Source: Lateolabrax maculatus
Lineage: Eukaryota; Chordata; Actinopteri; Acropomatiformes; Lateolabracidae
Assembly: GCA_031216445.1 (NCBI GenBank)
Contig: CM062205.1
Location: 14,546,001 to 14,610,000, forward strand
Direction of reading: 5' to 3'
Length of the DNA stretch: 64,000 nt
Shown here: in pieces, positions 14,901-26,900 of the stretch
Layout: every line of letters begins with the position of its first letter
Numbering within the stretch: the first letter of the stretch is position 1
The notes under the pieces: model-generated
Told to the model about the DNA's origin: nothing
The model's database searches: none
Seen by the model: the letters and a program-made list of their open reading frames with translations, nothing else
Program-made: the position numbers and the translations under genes

Positions 14901-17900
14901 TGGGATGCAGATGCTTAAGGGGCTGTTCCTGTTTACAGACTGACGTCAGACCCCGTCGTGGCTCCATTCTCAATTTAAATTACTTTCTGCACATTATTAT
15001 TTGAATGAAAATATGTTAATGACTACAAATTTAAATTGTGCATGACATTCATAAATTAATCCCTTATTTGTTGCATACAAAGGTGCAGAAACAGTTTGAG
15101 GTGGTCCACTGCCGTGCAGCTGGCTAAGAAAAAGTGTTAAAGTCACAATCTTAATTTATCTGCCTGTCATGTCCTCCTCCCATCTCCCAAGGCCCTGAAA
15201 CATTTATCATTTATATATCCATTACCTACCTGTCCAATCAATACTTCCCCATCAGTTTTGAATCCTTCTTAAGTCAAGAAGAAATACACAGAAGATTGAA
15301 ATTCTCCACACTGGGTAATGACTATTTTTATGTAGTGTCTTTTTTCTTTCCTTTTTTGTGCATTTTCTCTCTGTTTATAATTTCTGGCAGAAGTCCTGGA
15401 TAAACATTCAACCATTTACCGTCAAGATACGTTCATTTTTTGACAAGATTAATGTTCTTTGATTACAACAACTTCATTTTTTTACTGGATGTGAGGATCA
15501 GACCTACATCTCACAGGACTGCCTTTTTCAGTTTGTTTACATTTCATGTATTCAAGTGGCAGGTGGTGAAATCTGCATCACAAATCAGTCGTGATTATTC
15601 TTCATTTGACACTCCTCATGAGGAGACGGCTAAAATAAGCAACCCTTGCGCTCTTCAGGCACATCTCAATAACCTAGATTTCAGACTTTCAGGTGGCAAA
15701 CTCATTAAGGAAAAGGTTAAAAGAGCACGCTGGTTGGGAGTCCATCTCATTCATTTGGCTGCAGGCAAAAGACACCACAAACTGTCAGTGGCTACAGTTT
15801 ACTACAATAATGTTGTGACATCAGTGATTACACACATAGTTACGTTTTGGGGACATCTGAGAAAAAGTCAGATTTTGTCCGTCAATCGCTGAGTTAACTT
15901 TGGAAATGTGTATACTACACATTTTGACAATGTACTGGCATCACACACTGATGCCTAGTGACCTGGAGGAGTTGTAGTTTGTCAGTGTTATGCCTGCCAT
16001 ACTTGCCATAAGCAAAATTCATGGAAAACTGATGAATCATTTCATTCATCACAATGTTCTGATTCAGTAAAACTACTTTCAGTTGTGTCATTGCAGCAGA
16101 TCTAGTGCAAGATGTAGTGTGTGCACTGTAGTAGGGTTCAGCTCTCACTGGTTACTGACTGAGCGCATTAGCTGAGTTTCAAGCAGTGACTCAGACATTA
16201 ACTGACACACATTGGTTGTGTGTCAGGAGAAGCCAAATGAACTCTTTCCTAGTGAGTGGTCAGCCTTGGGTAGCTAAGTGACCAACATACTTCACCTGCA
16301 AACTGTATACACAGCCATAAAAAAGGAAAACATTGTGTGTTTGACTCTAGGTTTACAGAGTCTGTGAAAAACATAACAACAATATTATTCGCTGATTGTT
16401 TCTTCTTGGATCAAAACTTTGCATTTCTGTCACATTCTGTTATGTAACAGAATAGCTGAAGCACAAAGCCCTGCATATTGAATACCACCATGTTTTTACA
16501 ACTACATTTGTTAGGAATTCACTGTCCCTGTTTCAGTAAGTTCAGAAACCTGATGAAGAAATGGTCATACACTCATTTCATAGTTTACAAAGATTCAGAG
16601 CATGAGGTAACTTCATTTCTTTGGTAAATGGTTCACAAGCCAAGAGAAATAAGCATGGCTGCAGAAGTGTCCAAGTTTAGAGTTAAGTCGAATTTAGAGC
16701 TGTACTCCACTGGGGAAACTTCCCTTTTTATGCTTGACCTCTCAACCTCATTTTCCACTCCTGAGAGCCGATCATATCTTCAAGCCTCATCCCTCAGGCC
16801 TCTAGTGGAAAGACATCACAACGGGAAAGGAGAAAGACTGCCTGTACTGTAAGTATTACTTCTACATAATGGCCATATGTCATCTATTCAGTTTATTCTT
16901 ACTGATTGACACCAACTCAACTTATTCAAAATTTCCTGAACTAATTCCAGCCAAATTTTGTCAAGAGAGGTGTAGTCAAATAGTGTGGAGGTAGGAAAGG
17001 TAGAAAATCACACATAATGTGACCTGACAGTGCTACAGTCTCTCTCTTTGTAGTGTGGGATGTGTGCAAATGACTAAAGAGTCCCAGTTCAGCCCTGACT
17101 GCCAGTTTTCTATACTGTTAGGGAGGTAAAAGCAATGAACATTTCCTGGTACAGGCTTTCACTAGTGTGACCGATCCCTCCCCAGTAAAAACTCAGCCCA
17201 CCCCAACTCCACAATCAAATGGTCTTGTTGTAATGCAGGTCCACTGATGGTAAGGGGCAATGATGATTATGAATCACATTATAGCCCCCAATCTCAATTA
17301 TCATCACCCGATAATGAGGACAGCCCAGACGGGCCCCCAAGTAGGTTGCCGGGAGGGAAACAATATACAATGACGATAACAAAGCTTGATCTCTCAGTCT
17401 ATGATTTTTATGTTTATTACAGTGCAAGGCCATTACCTCTGACTTGTGAGGTAATACCACTGAAAAGCTGACTTATGGACTGTACCAATTTTTAAATAAA
17501 GTCCCCTATACTCAGTAAGGCAGTTTTGCTCAGGATTTTTATGTTCAGCATTTGAAGTCAACCAACCAGCCCTAGCTTATTATTTTTTTGTCTCTGTTAT
17601 GGCTCCCACTTAAAGCTCATTAGCAGATAAACAGCTTCAGTGAAACAACACTGCAAAGTAAATATATGAAATTAAAACATCTTTTGGATTTTTTTTTTTC
17701 CTTTTAATAGATTTCAGATGAATAAAAAATAAAGTGAATGATGTCACATAAACCTCGTATTTGCAGCATTTCATGAACTGAGAAAATCTGCTTATTTTAA
17801 GGTTGACTGAGGTTTTCGAGTGAGGTTTTGGAAAAGGTTAATAAGCCTAAAAGGTTGAAGACTTTTTACAGCTTCTAAGGGTTCAGTATGCATCAAACAA

Positions 17901-20900
17901 ATTACTTTCTACGATGTATCGTGTTTACAGCCGTTTTAAACCATAGAAACTGAGGTTAAATAAAAACAGCAAGGTGCTGGGAGCAACTACAGTGTATTGG
18001 GGCCAGAGTATTATTTATTCAGTATAATTATCACCGATCAATATTGCCAACGCTTTTTGTGATAATGAAAAGTATTCAAAATCTCATCTAGTGATATAAA
18101 AGCTGAAACTGAATAATTAATGATGTGATAATTATTCCAAATATTATTTTACACCCCATAATTTCAGAAATAACCATGGCTTGACGTACATATTAAAAAA
18201 AGAGACATCAGGGCCGAGACTGTGAAATGCCAAACACATCATAAAACTGTTGCGTTTGACATCTTCAGTAGTGGTTATGAGGCTACTTCGGGGTGATTGA
18301 ATTGATTCTGATATAATGGTTTTATGCTGAGAGCAGCACGGCAGAGCTTGACAGAGATGAGGAAGGGTCAGCATTTTCGCATTACTATTATCTAACACAC
18401 AGACAGACCGAGTGATGATATAACGATGATGAGAACGATGACGAGGATGGACGATGGTCACAGATGTACCAGCACACTCACACATAGAGTGTGATTTCTG
18501 AATAAGCACATTCTGGTGGGAAACGGTCAGACAGCCAATTCTAATAAGTCTGTTTTGGTTGCTATCATAATGACATGAGTAATATTATTCCTGAAGCTCA
18601 AAATCTCCCAAACTGTTGACAGCAAAGAGACAAATGTACCGTCTATATCATGTCTCAAAGTCTTGTATGATGTCATGCATCTTACCAGTTTGCCCATGCA
18701 GCGCTGCTGTCCCACTCCATTCTCACATTTGTGGTGGAGGCTCATCTTGCAGGCTTTGCAGCGGAGACCGTGCTTCGCCGTGTTTCCCGCCAGGAACACC
18801 ACATGCTTGGCTGTTGTGCCTAATACATGCACAGAAAAGAGGCAACGGGTTCAGGTCTGTCATGTCAAGAGCTGGACTTGAATGGAGTTCTTTAGTAAGC
18901 AGCAAATAGCACACAAAAAGGGAGAGGAAATGGAAAAATATTGTTCAGAACACCATCTCATTCATTTATTCATTGTCTTTACACACTTATTCCTAGCCAG
19001 AGTTTCTGGAGTCATTCCATGCATGCAGTGGGGAAAACCTGTGAAGTGACATGTGGTCGTTTTAACAGGGACAAAATTTAACAAATCACAACACATGATG
19101 TGCACTTCTGCAAAACCATGTCAACCAAACTGACTGTAATTGAGCCAGTGCTATCCCCACCATGTGAAACCATTTCAAACTGCTCTGTGTGCAGCTCACC
19201 CTTACTTACTAATATGTGACTCACAGTAGCTGAAATAAATGAAGATTAATCTGATTTATTTGTGAACCACAGTTACGCAACATTGCAACTGCAAACATTC
19301 AGCATGTATGTGAGCATTTGTGGTGTGTGAATGACTGACTAATGAATATGGGCAGATAAACAGATAAGGAAGCAATAATGACATAGTCTTTCTCATGGTG
19401 GAGATGGGAGATTGTAAAGAGAAAGGTGTTGGCAGAGAACAAAGCTCACATTGCATATCATATCATTGCAGCTCAGTCTTTCATGAAGATCACTTAACTG
19501 TGGCTCTGTCACTGTGGGCATTTGTAAGACACAGTTGTAAGAAATACAACAAAAGGTCAAGAGATGAATAGGCAGGTATGCATCAATGTAAGTAAGAAAG
19601 TAAGTTGTTAATACTGAATGAAAGGGGAAATTGCACTGTTCACTTTAGATTTAATTAAGTAAATTTATATTTGATCATCAAGAAAGTAGTCACTAGTTTG
19701 AACAGGTAAATAGCTCAAGCTCACCTATTCATCAAAAGTTCAGGTTCCTTGACTTGTTAAAGATTTAAAAGATCCTGATATTACCGTCTAGACCTTGAAG
19801 CATCACAGACCATATTCCTGCTCAGGGCAAAAAATAAATCCAGATTGGCTGTAAAAAAAAAAATTCACATAGCATTTCATAAGCTCCAGCATCCGCCTGT
19901 CAGTTCCCCCAGGGAGAAGGTTATCATCACTCCCCTATCTCTGCTCTGCTGAGACTGTGTATGCTTGGAGGGAGTGACGTGGCCAGAGATTAAACACCAA
20001 ATACTAACTCTGCAAATATTCTGCATTCAGATAATAACTTAGTCTGTCTGACTGAGCTAAACTTTGACAGTAGTTAAGCTAAGAGCCAGCTGTTACTGGA
20101 CTGTGGAAGCGTTTGGTAGACCAAGAATATGAAAATGAGAATTTATACTCTTTTGGTTTTAAGTGGAGATTCTGACAAATGAGAAGTGTAGCCATGATCC
20201 TCACAAAAGATGAAAGGAGAGAAGGGTTTCTGAGAAGACAAATTAGCTCAAACCACCACTTGCAGTCAGCAGTGATGTGACAGCCACATTAACAGAAGAG
20301 GACAGTGTTACCCAGTCCCAGTGCTGTTATTAGTTGTAGTCTGACAGCTGTGCACCTCTGGCTCTTTATTGATTAATCAATGAGCACGTGCCCTGCTCTG
20401 GCCAGTGTGTGCATGTGAAAATATAGACATACAAAAGATCTATCAATCTACTTCAGTGGGCGTGGAGAGCGCAGGGAGAATATAAGATGATCTGATCAAG
20501 TTTTATCACTGAAAGATTGTCAAGTTTGTTCACGGTTGTCCATTTGATGTGGGCATAGTAATCATGTCAGCATTTCTGTCCTGATTATTCTCAAAAATGC
20601 TGAATGTTCAGTTTGATGAGCAGTGTGAAGAGGTTCAATGGGCAGAGATAACACTGTACTGTAAATGTGAAGCCAAGCAAAACACCTGATCCCCAACAAG
20701 ACGGCAAACACAAGAATCTGTGTAGTGAAGGTACAAAGCCCCTCATGTGTAGTTATCTTAGCCAACAGGGGGAAGAAATCTCTGCTTGCTCTTCACGTGC
20801 TGTAATGTGAACTGGTGTCACGGATATCTGGAGCTGGGCAGCAGTGACAGGCACTCCAAACTCAGTAATGGGTGGAAAACTGGATCTGTACTCTCCATTT

Positions 20901-23900
20901 AAAGCGCTTGTGTTGCTTGGCTGAGTCTCTCTGACACAGAGCGGGCAGAGTTAGTTAACCTGAGACGGAAACCGGGAGAAATGTGATCCCAGCCTGAACC
21001 CTCATGGGTCAGCTACAGATCACCACAACAACAGCAGCAGCAGTAAAGGCAATGAGAACAACCCGCACCAATTTTTAGGTCACTCTAAATCAGGTGAACT
21101 GATGATGTTGTTTAACGAGCACTGAAGAGTTTCATTCTCGTTCAGGTCAGCAAACATTTCTCTACGGCATCTTTAAGACCCTGACTCGAGTTCTTGTCCG
21201 TCTCTCTGAATGCACAGGGGCAGGAAGCAAATGAAGCCCTTGTCAAGCTGTTGTTTATTGGCTTGTTTGGGCGGACTCATTCCAACATGGGGGAATAATG
21301 AGATCCCACCATAAGAAGGGAACAAACCACTGAGTTCCAGGAGGCTGATACGAGAAACTGACGTTGTCGTTCCTTCCTTCAGTAATGACGTTAGTGTGTG
21401 TGTCTTTAGGTGTTTTTTTCCTCCAGGCTCAGAGAAAACTCCAGGGCCTAAAAGCATTTCAGCCGTGGGGAAAGTGAGTGACAGTGCTGCTCTCTCTGGC
21501 ATGTGCTCTTTCTTGGCTACTCTGCGTTTAAAGCCCATTCTTCATTTACACTACCGTAAGGGACAAGACTCCTGCCAGATGTTCCATACCTTCTTCATCT
21601 TGGCTCTTAGTTTTTCCCACACAATCTTTTCCCCTCAATTTCCCACTCTTCCTCCCTAAAGTATTTTTCTCACGCTGCACACTCTCCTTACAATATCCAC
21701 ACATTGATCCATTAAGCCACTGTTCTTACTTCCCGCCTCCTGATTTCCTGTGCAAATAACCTTGATCGTGACAATAACTCCTCCACCTCCTCTTTTTCTT
21801 AAGCTCCTCCAAAACAGTATTCTTTGGTTTATTTGCAGACTTTAATTAGTTTCTCCCACGGCCTTCCGTTTTTTTTTTACCACTGAAAAACCCATTTCCC
21901 CATCTGGAGAATTAAGGAAATAATTGTAATAATTATAATTAATGCATTGCTATAGATGGAGTATAGCTGCTTTTTATGTATCCATCTGTGATCAAGTATC
22001 TTCTGAAATGAACTGTATAGGCTACAGATGTAACGTGAACTCTTCTCAGAAATGTAATTCGCTTGGAGTAATGAGGAGTGTCATGCAGCCTGCAGAAACG
22101 TCTGTTCTGAAGAACTCTGCCCCAAACATGTGGGAGTTTAGAGGTCCAACTTTTTCTATGTTATCTGGTAAATGGAAGCGTATGTGGATTTTTTCTGGCA
22201 GTGAAGTTTTAAAATACAATAGTAAAAGTCTACAGCCATGCTTGCACCTCTGTGAGGCTGTAGTTAGACAATGTTTTGCAGGTATAATGTTTACCATGTT
22301 CAACGTCTTAGACTACATAACATTTAAGCATGCTAACACAAGCTAATAAGCACTAAACACAAAGTACAGCTCTGATGGGAATAGGGTTAGATTTTCAAAT
22401 ATTCGGGCAAAATAAAATTTGGCGCTAGATTAAAAAGTCACAGGAATCCCAAACAGTTTTCTGATTCATCCTGAGGGGGGCATGAAGGTATGTACAAAAT
22501 GTAATCACAAAATTTTTACAATAAAGTCTCACGGTGGCCCTAGCGGAAGAGTCAAGTGATGGCCAGAATAGGCTTCATACTATGGGGGCTGTGAATGTCT
22601 GAACAAAATTTCATGCCAATCTGTCCAATATTTGGTGAGATATTTCAGTTAAACCAAAGCAGTCGACTGACAGAGAGACCAACATTTATCTCTAGTTTGA
22701 GTTTCCCCAAAACTGTGACTTTCTTTAAACCTTTCATGAACTGACTTCTTTCAGCTGATATTTTCCCCGCTGGCACCCATGCAGTTTGACATTTTATAAT
22801 GCATGTTTTTTGATGGAGCAGTGGTGTGTGATTCATTTTAAAGGGATGGTAGACAATGTCAGCTGTCACTTGTTAGACTAAAATGGATAAATGCAGTAAG
22901 GTTGTCACAACATGTTGCTGTTGGATCTTGTGTGACAGAAAGAGAGAAAACGCTACTCAGATAGTATAAAGACAGTAAGAGTGTGTGTCTGACATGTTGG
23001 TGCGTCTTGTGTATGTGTTAATGCACAGCAGTATCCGTCTCCTACCCAACCTTTGACTCTGACCCCCAGATTAATTTCTCTCTGGGGTCAACCAAACCTG
23101 TCATGTGTATCTCAAAGATTTCATAGCACAGATTAGTGCATGTTAATCAAGTGAGATTACTGTCTCACTCGTGGTGAATATCAACGTCTCTTATGAATTA
23201 ATCCAGGAATTTAGACACCTTGATTTGAGGCATTTAAGGGATCTTGAAAGTAAATTACTGTCTAAACCTTAAAGGTTAATGCAGGATATCAGTGCTGACT
23301 TACAGTGATATTCTGTAATAGTAGCTTACATTTCTGCATTTTCCATCTGCATATATCCTTCATACGGTACAAAAAACAAAGTATAACCTTTCAAGCTCTT
23401 TGTGTTTTTGTTATATAAGTTCAAAACCTGAAACCTAAAATATTTTATTTCTTTTAAGCCTGCCCTGTATATCATATTTCACTCTCTCTCAGCCACAAAT
23501 AATCCTCCCATTCACTCATATAGACATGTATTTAATAAGCCATTTGCAGCAAGGACCTGCAATCAATTTCTCAGGATCAGCCTGGACTCCATCAGAGCAT
23601 TTTAATGTACCAGTGAAACTAATTCACTGTGAGCCTCACAACAAGGACACTTGCTTTTATGGACAAAAGCTGCACACTGCACATAGCATTCAGCCCATGT
23701 AATGAATAAGAAAAAAAACAAGGGTGGAACACAATAGGAGTAACCTTGGAGTAAATGTAGGAAAATGTGGTGAAACGTTCACACTGAATACACTTTTTAG
23801 TTAAGTTGCAATGTTAATCTTGACTAGATGACATTCTTCTTTTTAAGGGCTCTCCCCACCCACACGGGTGTTTTCAATTAGCGTCATCATTTGTTTCTTG

Positions 23901-26900
23901 TGTCAGGTCTGTGTCAAACTGAAGAAGTGTTGTATTTGATGACTGCAATGTAAAATTCTTGGTTCCTTTGTGAAGACATTTGATGCAGTTAAACTGCACA
24001 GATAAACTGAAGAGGAAGAATATTTACTATCCTTATATTGAACTGCAGTTGGATGAACATAATATAGTTATGAGTTATTCTCTTGTATACAAGGGTTTTA
24101 AAACAAATGAATGCCTACAAAAAAATGGTAATATGTTTATTACTCTATTAAATATTTACTACTGTAGTTTCGTCTGCCATCATTTAGTGAACGTAATGAA
24201 CGAGTCAGTGAGCACTATAATATAATTCAGCCTTTTTTATTATGGATGATGCATTTAATTTGTACAGGCTTTTACATAATAAAGGATCCTCCTTTAGGAA
24301 GAATGTGGGTGTTTAATATTTCCAGGCTGCCTTTTGTAATATTAGCATATTGGTATTAATTTATACATAAGTGTAGGGTGGATTATAAACATATGTGGAT
24401 TTAAACACCTAAAACAGTGACACTGATTATGAGACACCCTCCCTCTGTTGACCACACTGTGTTCTCATTAAAGCAGAACAAATGAAGAAGAGGGCAGCAT
24501 CTTTTCCATAAGTGGACCAGAGGGCTCAGCACCTATCACAGCCCTGACATTAGTGTTGGTGTTACTATGTGCACATTTACATGAACCCGCCTACATTCCC
24601 ACCGGACCGGACTTTTATCTGCTACCGAACGTGATATCAAGGCCTTGATGAACAGATGGTACGGGCTGCCCATGTCATTATCATGCAGCAGAGGCCCTGA
24701 GATATAAAGACTTAGTGGTCCCTCAGTACTGACGGTTAACAAGGAGGGGAGCAGCCAGAGAAACCGCAACATCTGGTGAGGAGAGAACAGGTAGGGGAAC
24801 TGGCACGACTGTTGTTGGTTATCTGACACCCCAGTAGACAGATGGAGGGACCCGGCTCAGTGTGCGAAAAAGGAGGACAGAGAACCTTTGATCACGTCAG
24901 CAGGTCAAGTTGGATCTTCAGTGTCAGGGGCCTAACTCTCTGAGTGTGTTTTGATACACATGGCTTGTGTGTTCCCACTGGATATAAATATGTTTTCTAG
25001 CATATTAAAACAAAGGCAGGTGCTTTAGAAGATTATAACCTCTTATATCCTGCTGTCTCCATACCATATGTGCATATTATTGCATATTTATTACTCTCCA
25101 TAATAGTAATTCTGATGACAGAAAAGTTTTCATCAGGTTATCTTGAAAGAGTTGATGAAGGTCTCATTATGAAAAGGTTATTCTCAATGCTGTGATTGCA
25201 AAGTTCATTAGATGATTTTTACCTTGCTTTCTCCTATGATCTGGTCACTGTGCTTTGTTTGATATTCTGATCACACTAATGAAGGAGGGAGGGGTTGAAA
25301 CCGTACCTACGATCATGTGGTTGCAGACGTCACAGAACGTGGGCTTCTTGAAGATGTGCTCCATGAAGCAGTGTCCTGCCGAGTCTACCTGCAGCGGGTT
25401 GCGTGACTGGGAGCGTGACGTGGGAGGAGGAGCGCAGGGGATTGCTGGGGGGACCGGTGGGATGGGGAGGTTGGTGCTGTGCGGCGGGGCCATCCCGATG
25501 TTGCAGAGATGGCCCGTGCTGCTGCTCACGTCAGAGAGCAGCTCCGTCTTGTTGTCGCTGCTGGTTCGGAAGAAGTTATCTGCGCTCTTGCTGCGCACGC
25601 TCTTGGTCTTGAAGGACAAAGAGCGCTTGAGTCGCTGCAGCTGAAAAGAGAGAAAAAGAGTTGAAGAAAAATGGAGCAGGGGAGAGAAAAAGACACAAAT
25701 TGAACGAGAGAATGTACGAGGAGAGAGAAGCACAGAGGAGAGAGAAAAATTCAGAGCAACTGAGTGAGATAAATCAAGTAAATAAATTCCTGTAATAACC
25801 TAAATAAATTACAAGCTTAGTCTCTAAAACCTTCACACAAATGTCTCAGTGTCCCATTGGCAAATAAAACGACCACTGCTATGGGCAACTTATCACTGCT
25901 CAGTGGAAACCTTCGAGATTCCCCACCTGGAAGGTAATGTGATTTCCTGGTTAGGGCGATGCATCACATCAACACTATTTCTCACACGCTGTGCTGCCGT
26001 TTCTGGCCGCAGCTTCTATCAATCTAATTAGGCTCTTCTTTTACAGTAAAGCTATTCATAACACTCCACACTGACATGTAACTTATCAGTGTGTACTTCC
26101 TCCTCTTTGAAACCCATTCAATTTTGGGAACAAATGCGCAATAAAGACTCTCTAAGCTACTGTAATGTGATTTAATGGTTTTAGTTTCTGGCTGGTGTGT
26201 GGCTGTGAGTCTCTGATTGAAGAAAAAGATTATATTTTAAGTAATTGATGGGTAGGGAAGGACTCATAATGAGCCACTGTATCTTAGCACACGATATAGG
26301 CCTGAATGTATGTACTGTTACTGTAAACAAATAAAGACCTGTGGGAATTTACTGTTTTCCTGCTGGGGGCTGAAGGTTGATCCGTCCTCTTCTAAGTTTG
26401 TTCTAAAGTATTAGTTATGCACACACAGACACTGATTCTGAGATATCCCAGATTAACCCCCCCTTAACCAATATGGTAAATACACATTGATACACTTTAG
26501 CGGCTTATATTTTTGGCCAACATGTCTAAGCAAATTGTGAGAGAGCTTATCACTGCAGCTTTGCTATGGTGAAGATCAATCAACTCTACGGGTCACTCTG
26601 GAAACAATCAATTTGGACCCTTTCTCTACCATTACCACCCACACACGTTCACACTCAAACAGACATGAACATACAGCGCACATATATTCCACTGAAACCT
26701 CTTCCAGTTCTCCACTTGCATGGCTTTTACACACCCTGAAAAGAAAAACGGTGGTAAAACATAACAATAACGTTAACGCAGTTGGTTCTAGATAACTACA
26801 TTACATAGATAAGAAATGTTTTCTGTAAATTCTGCATGTGTTGTACTTATTTACAAAGGCTGTTAAGTAAAGGATACTACACGTCTTTCTTGTAAGGTGG

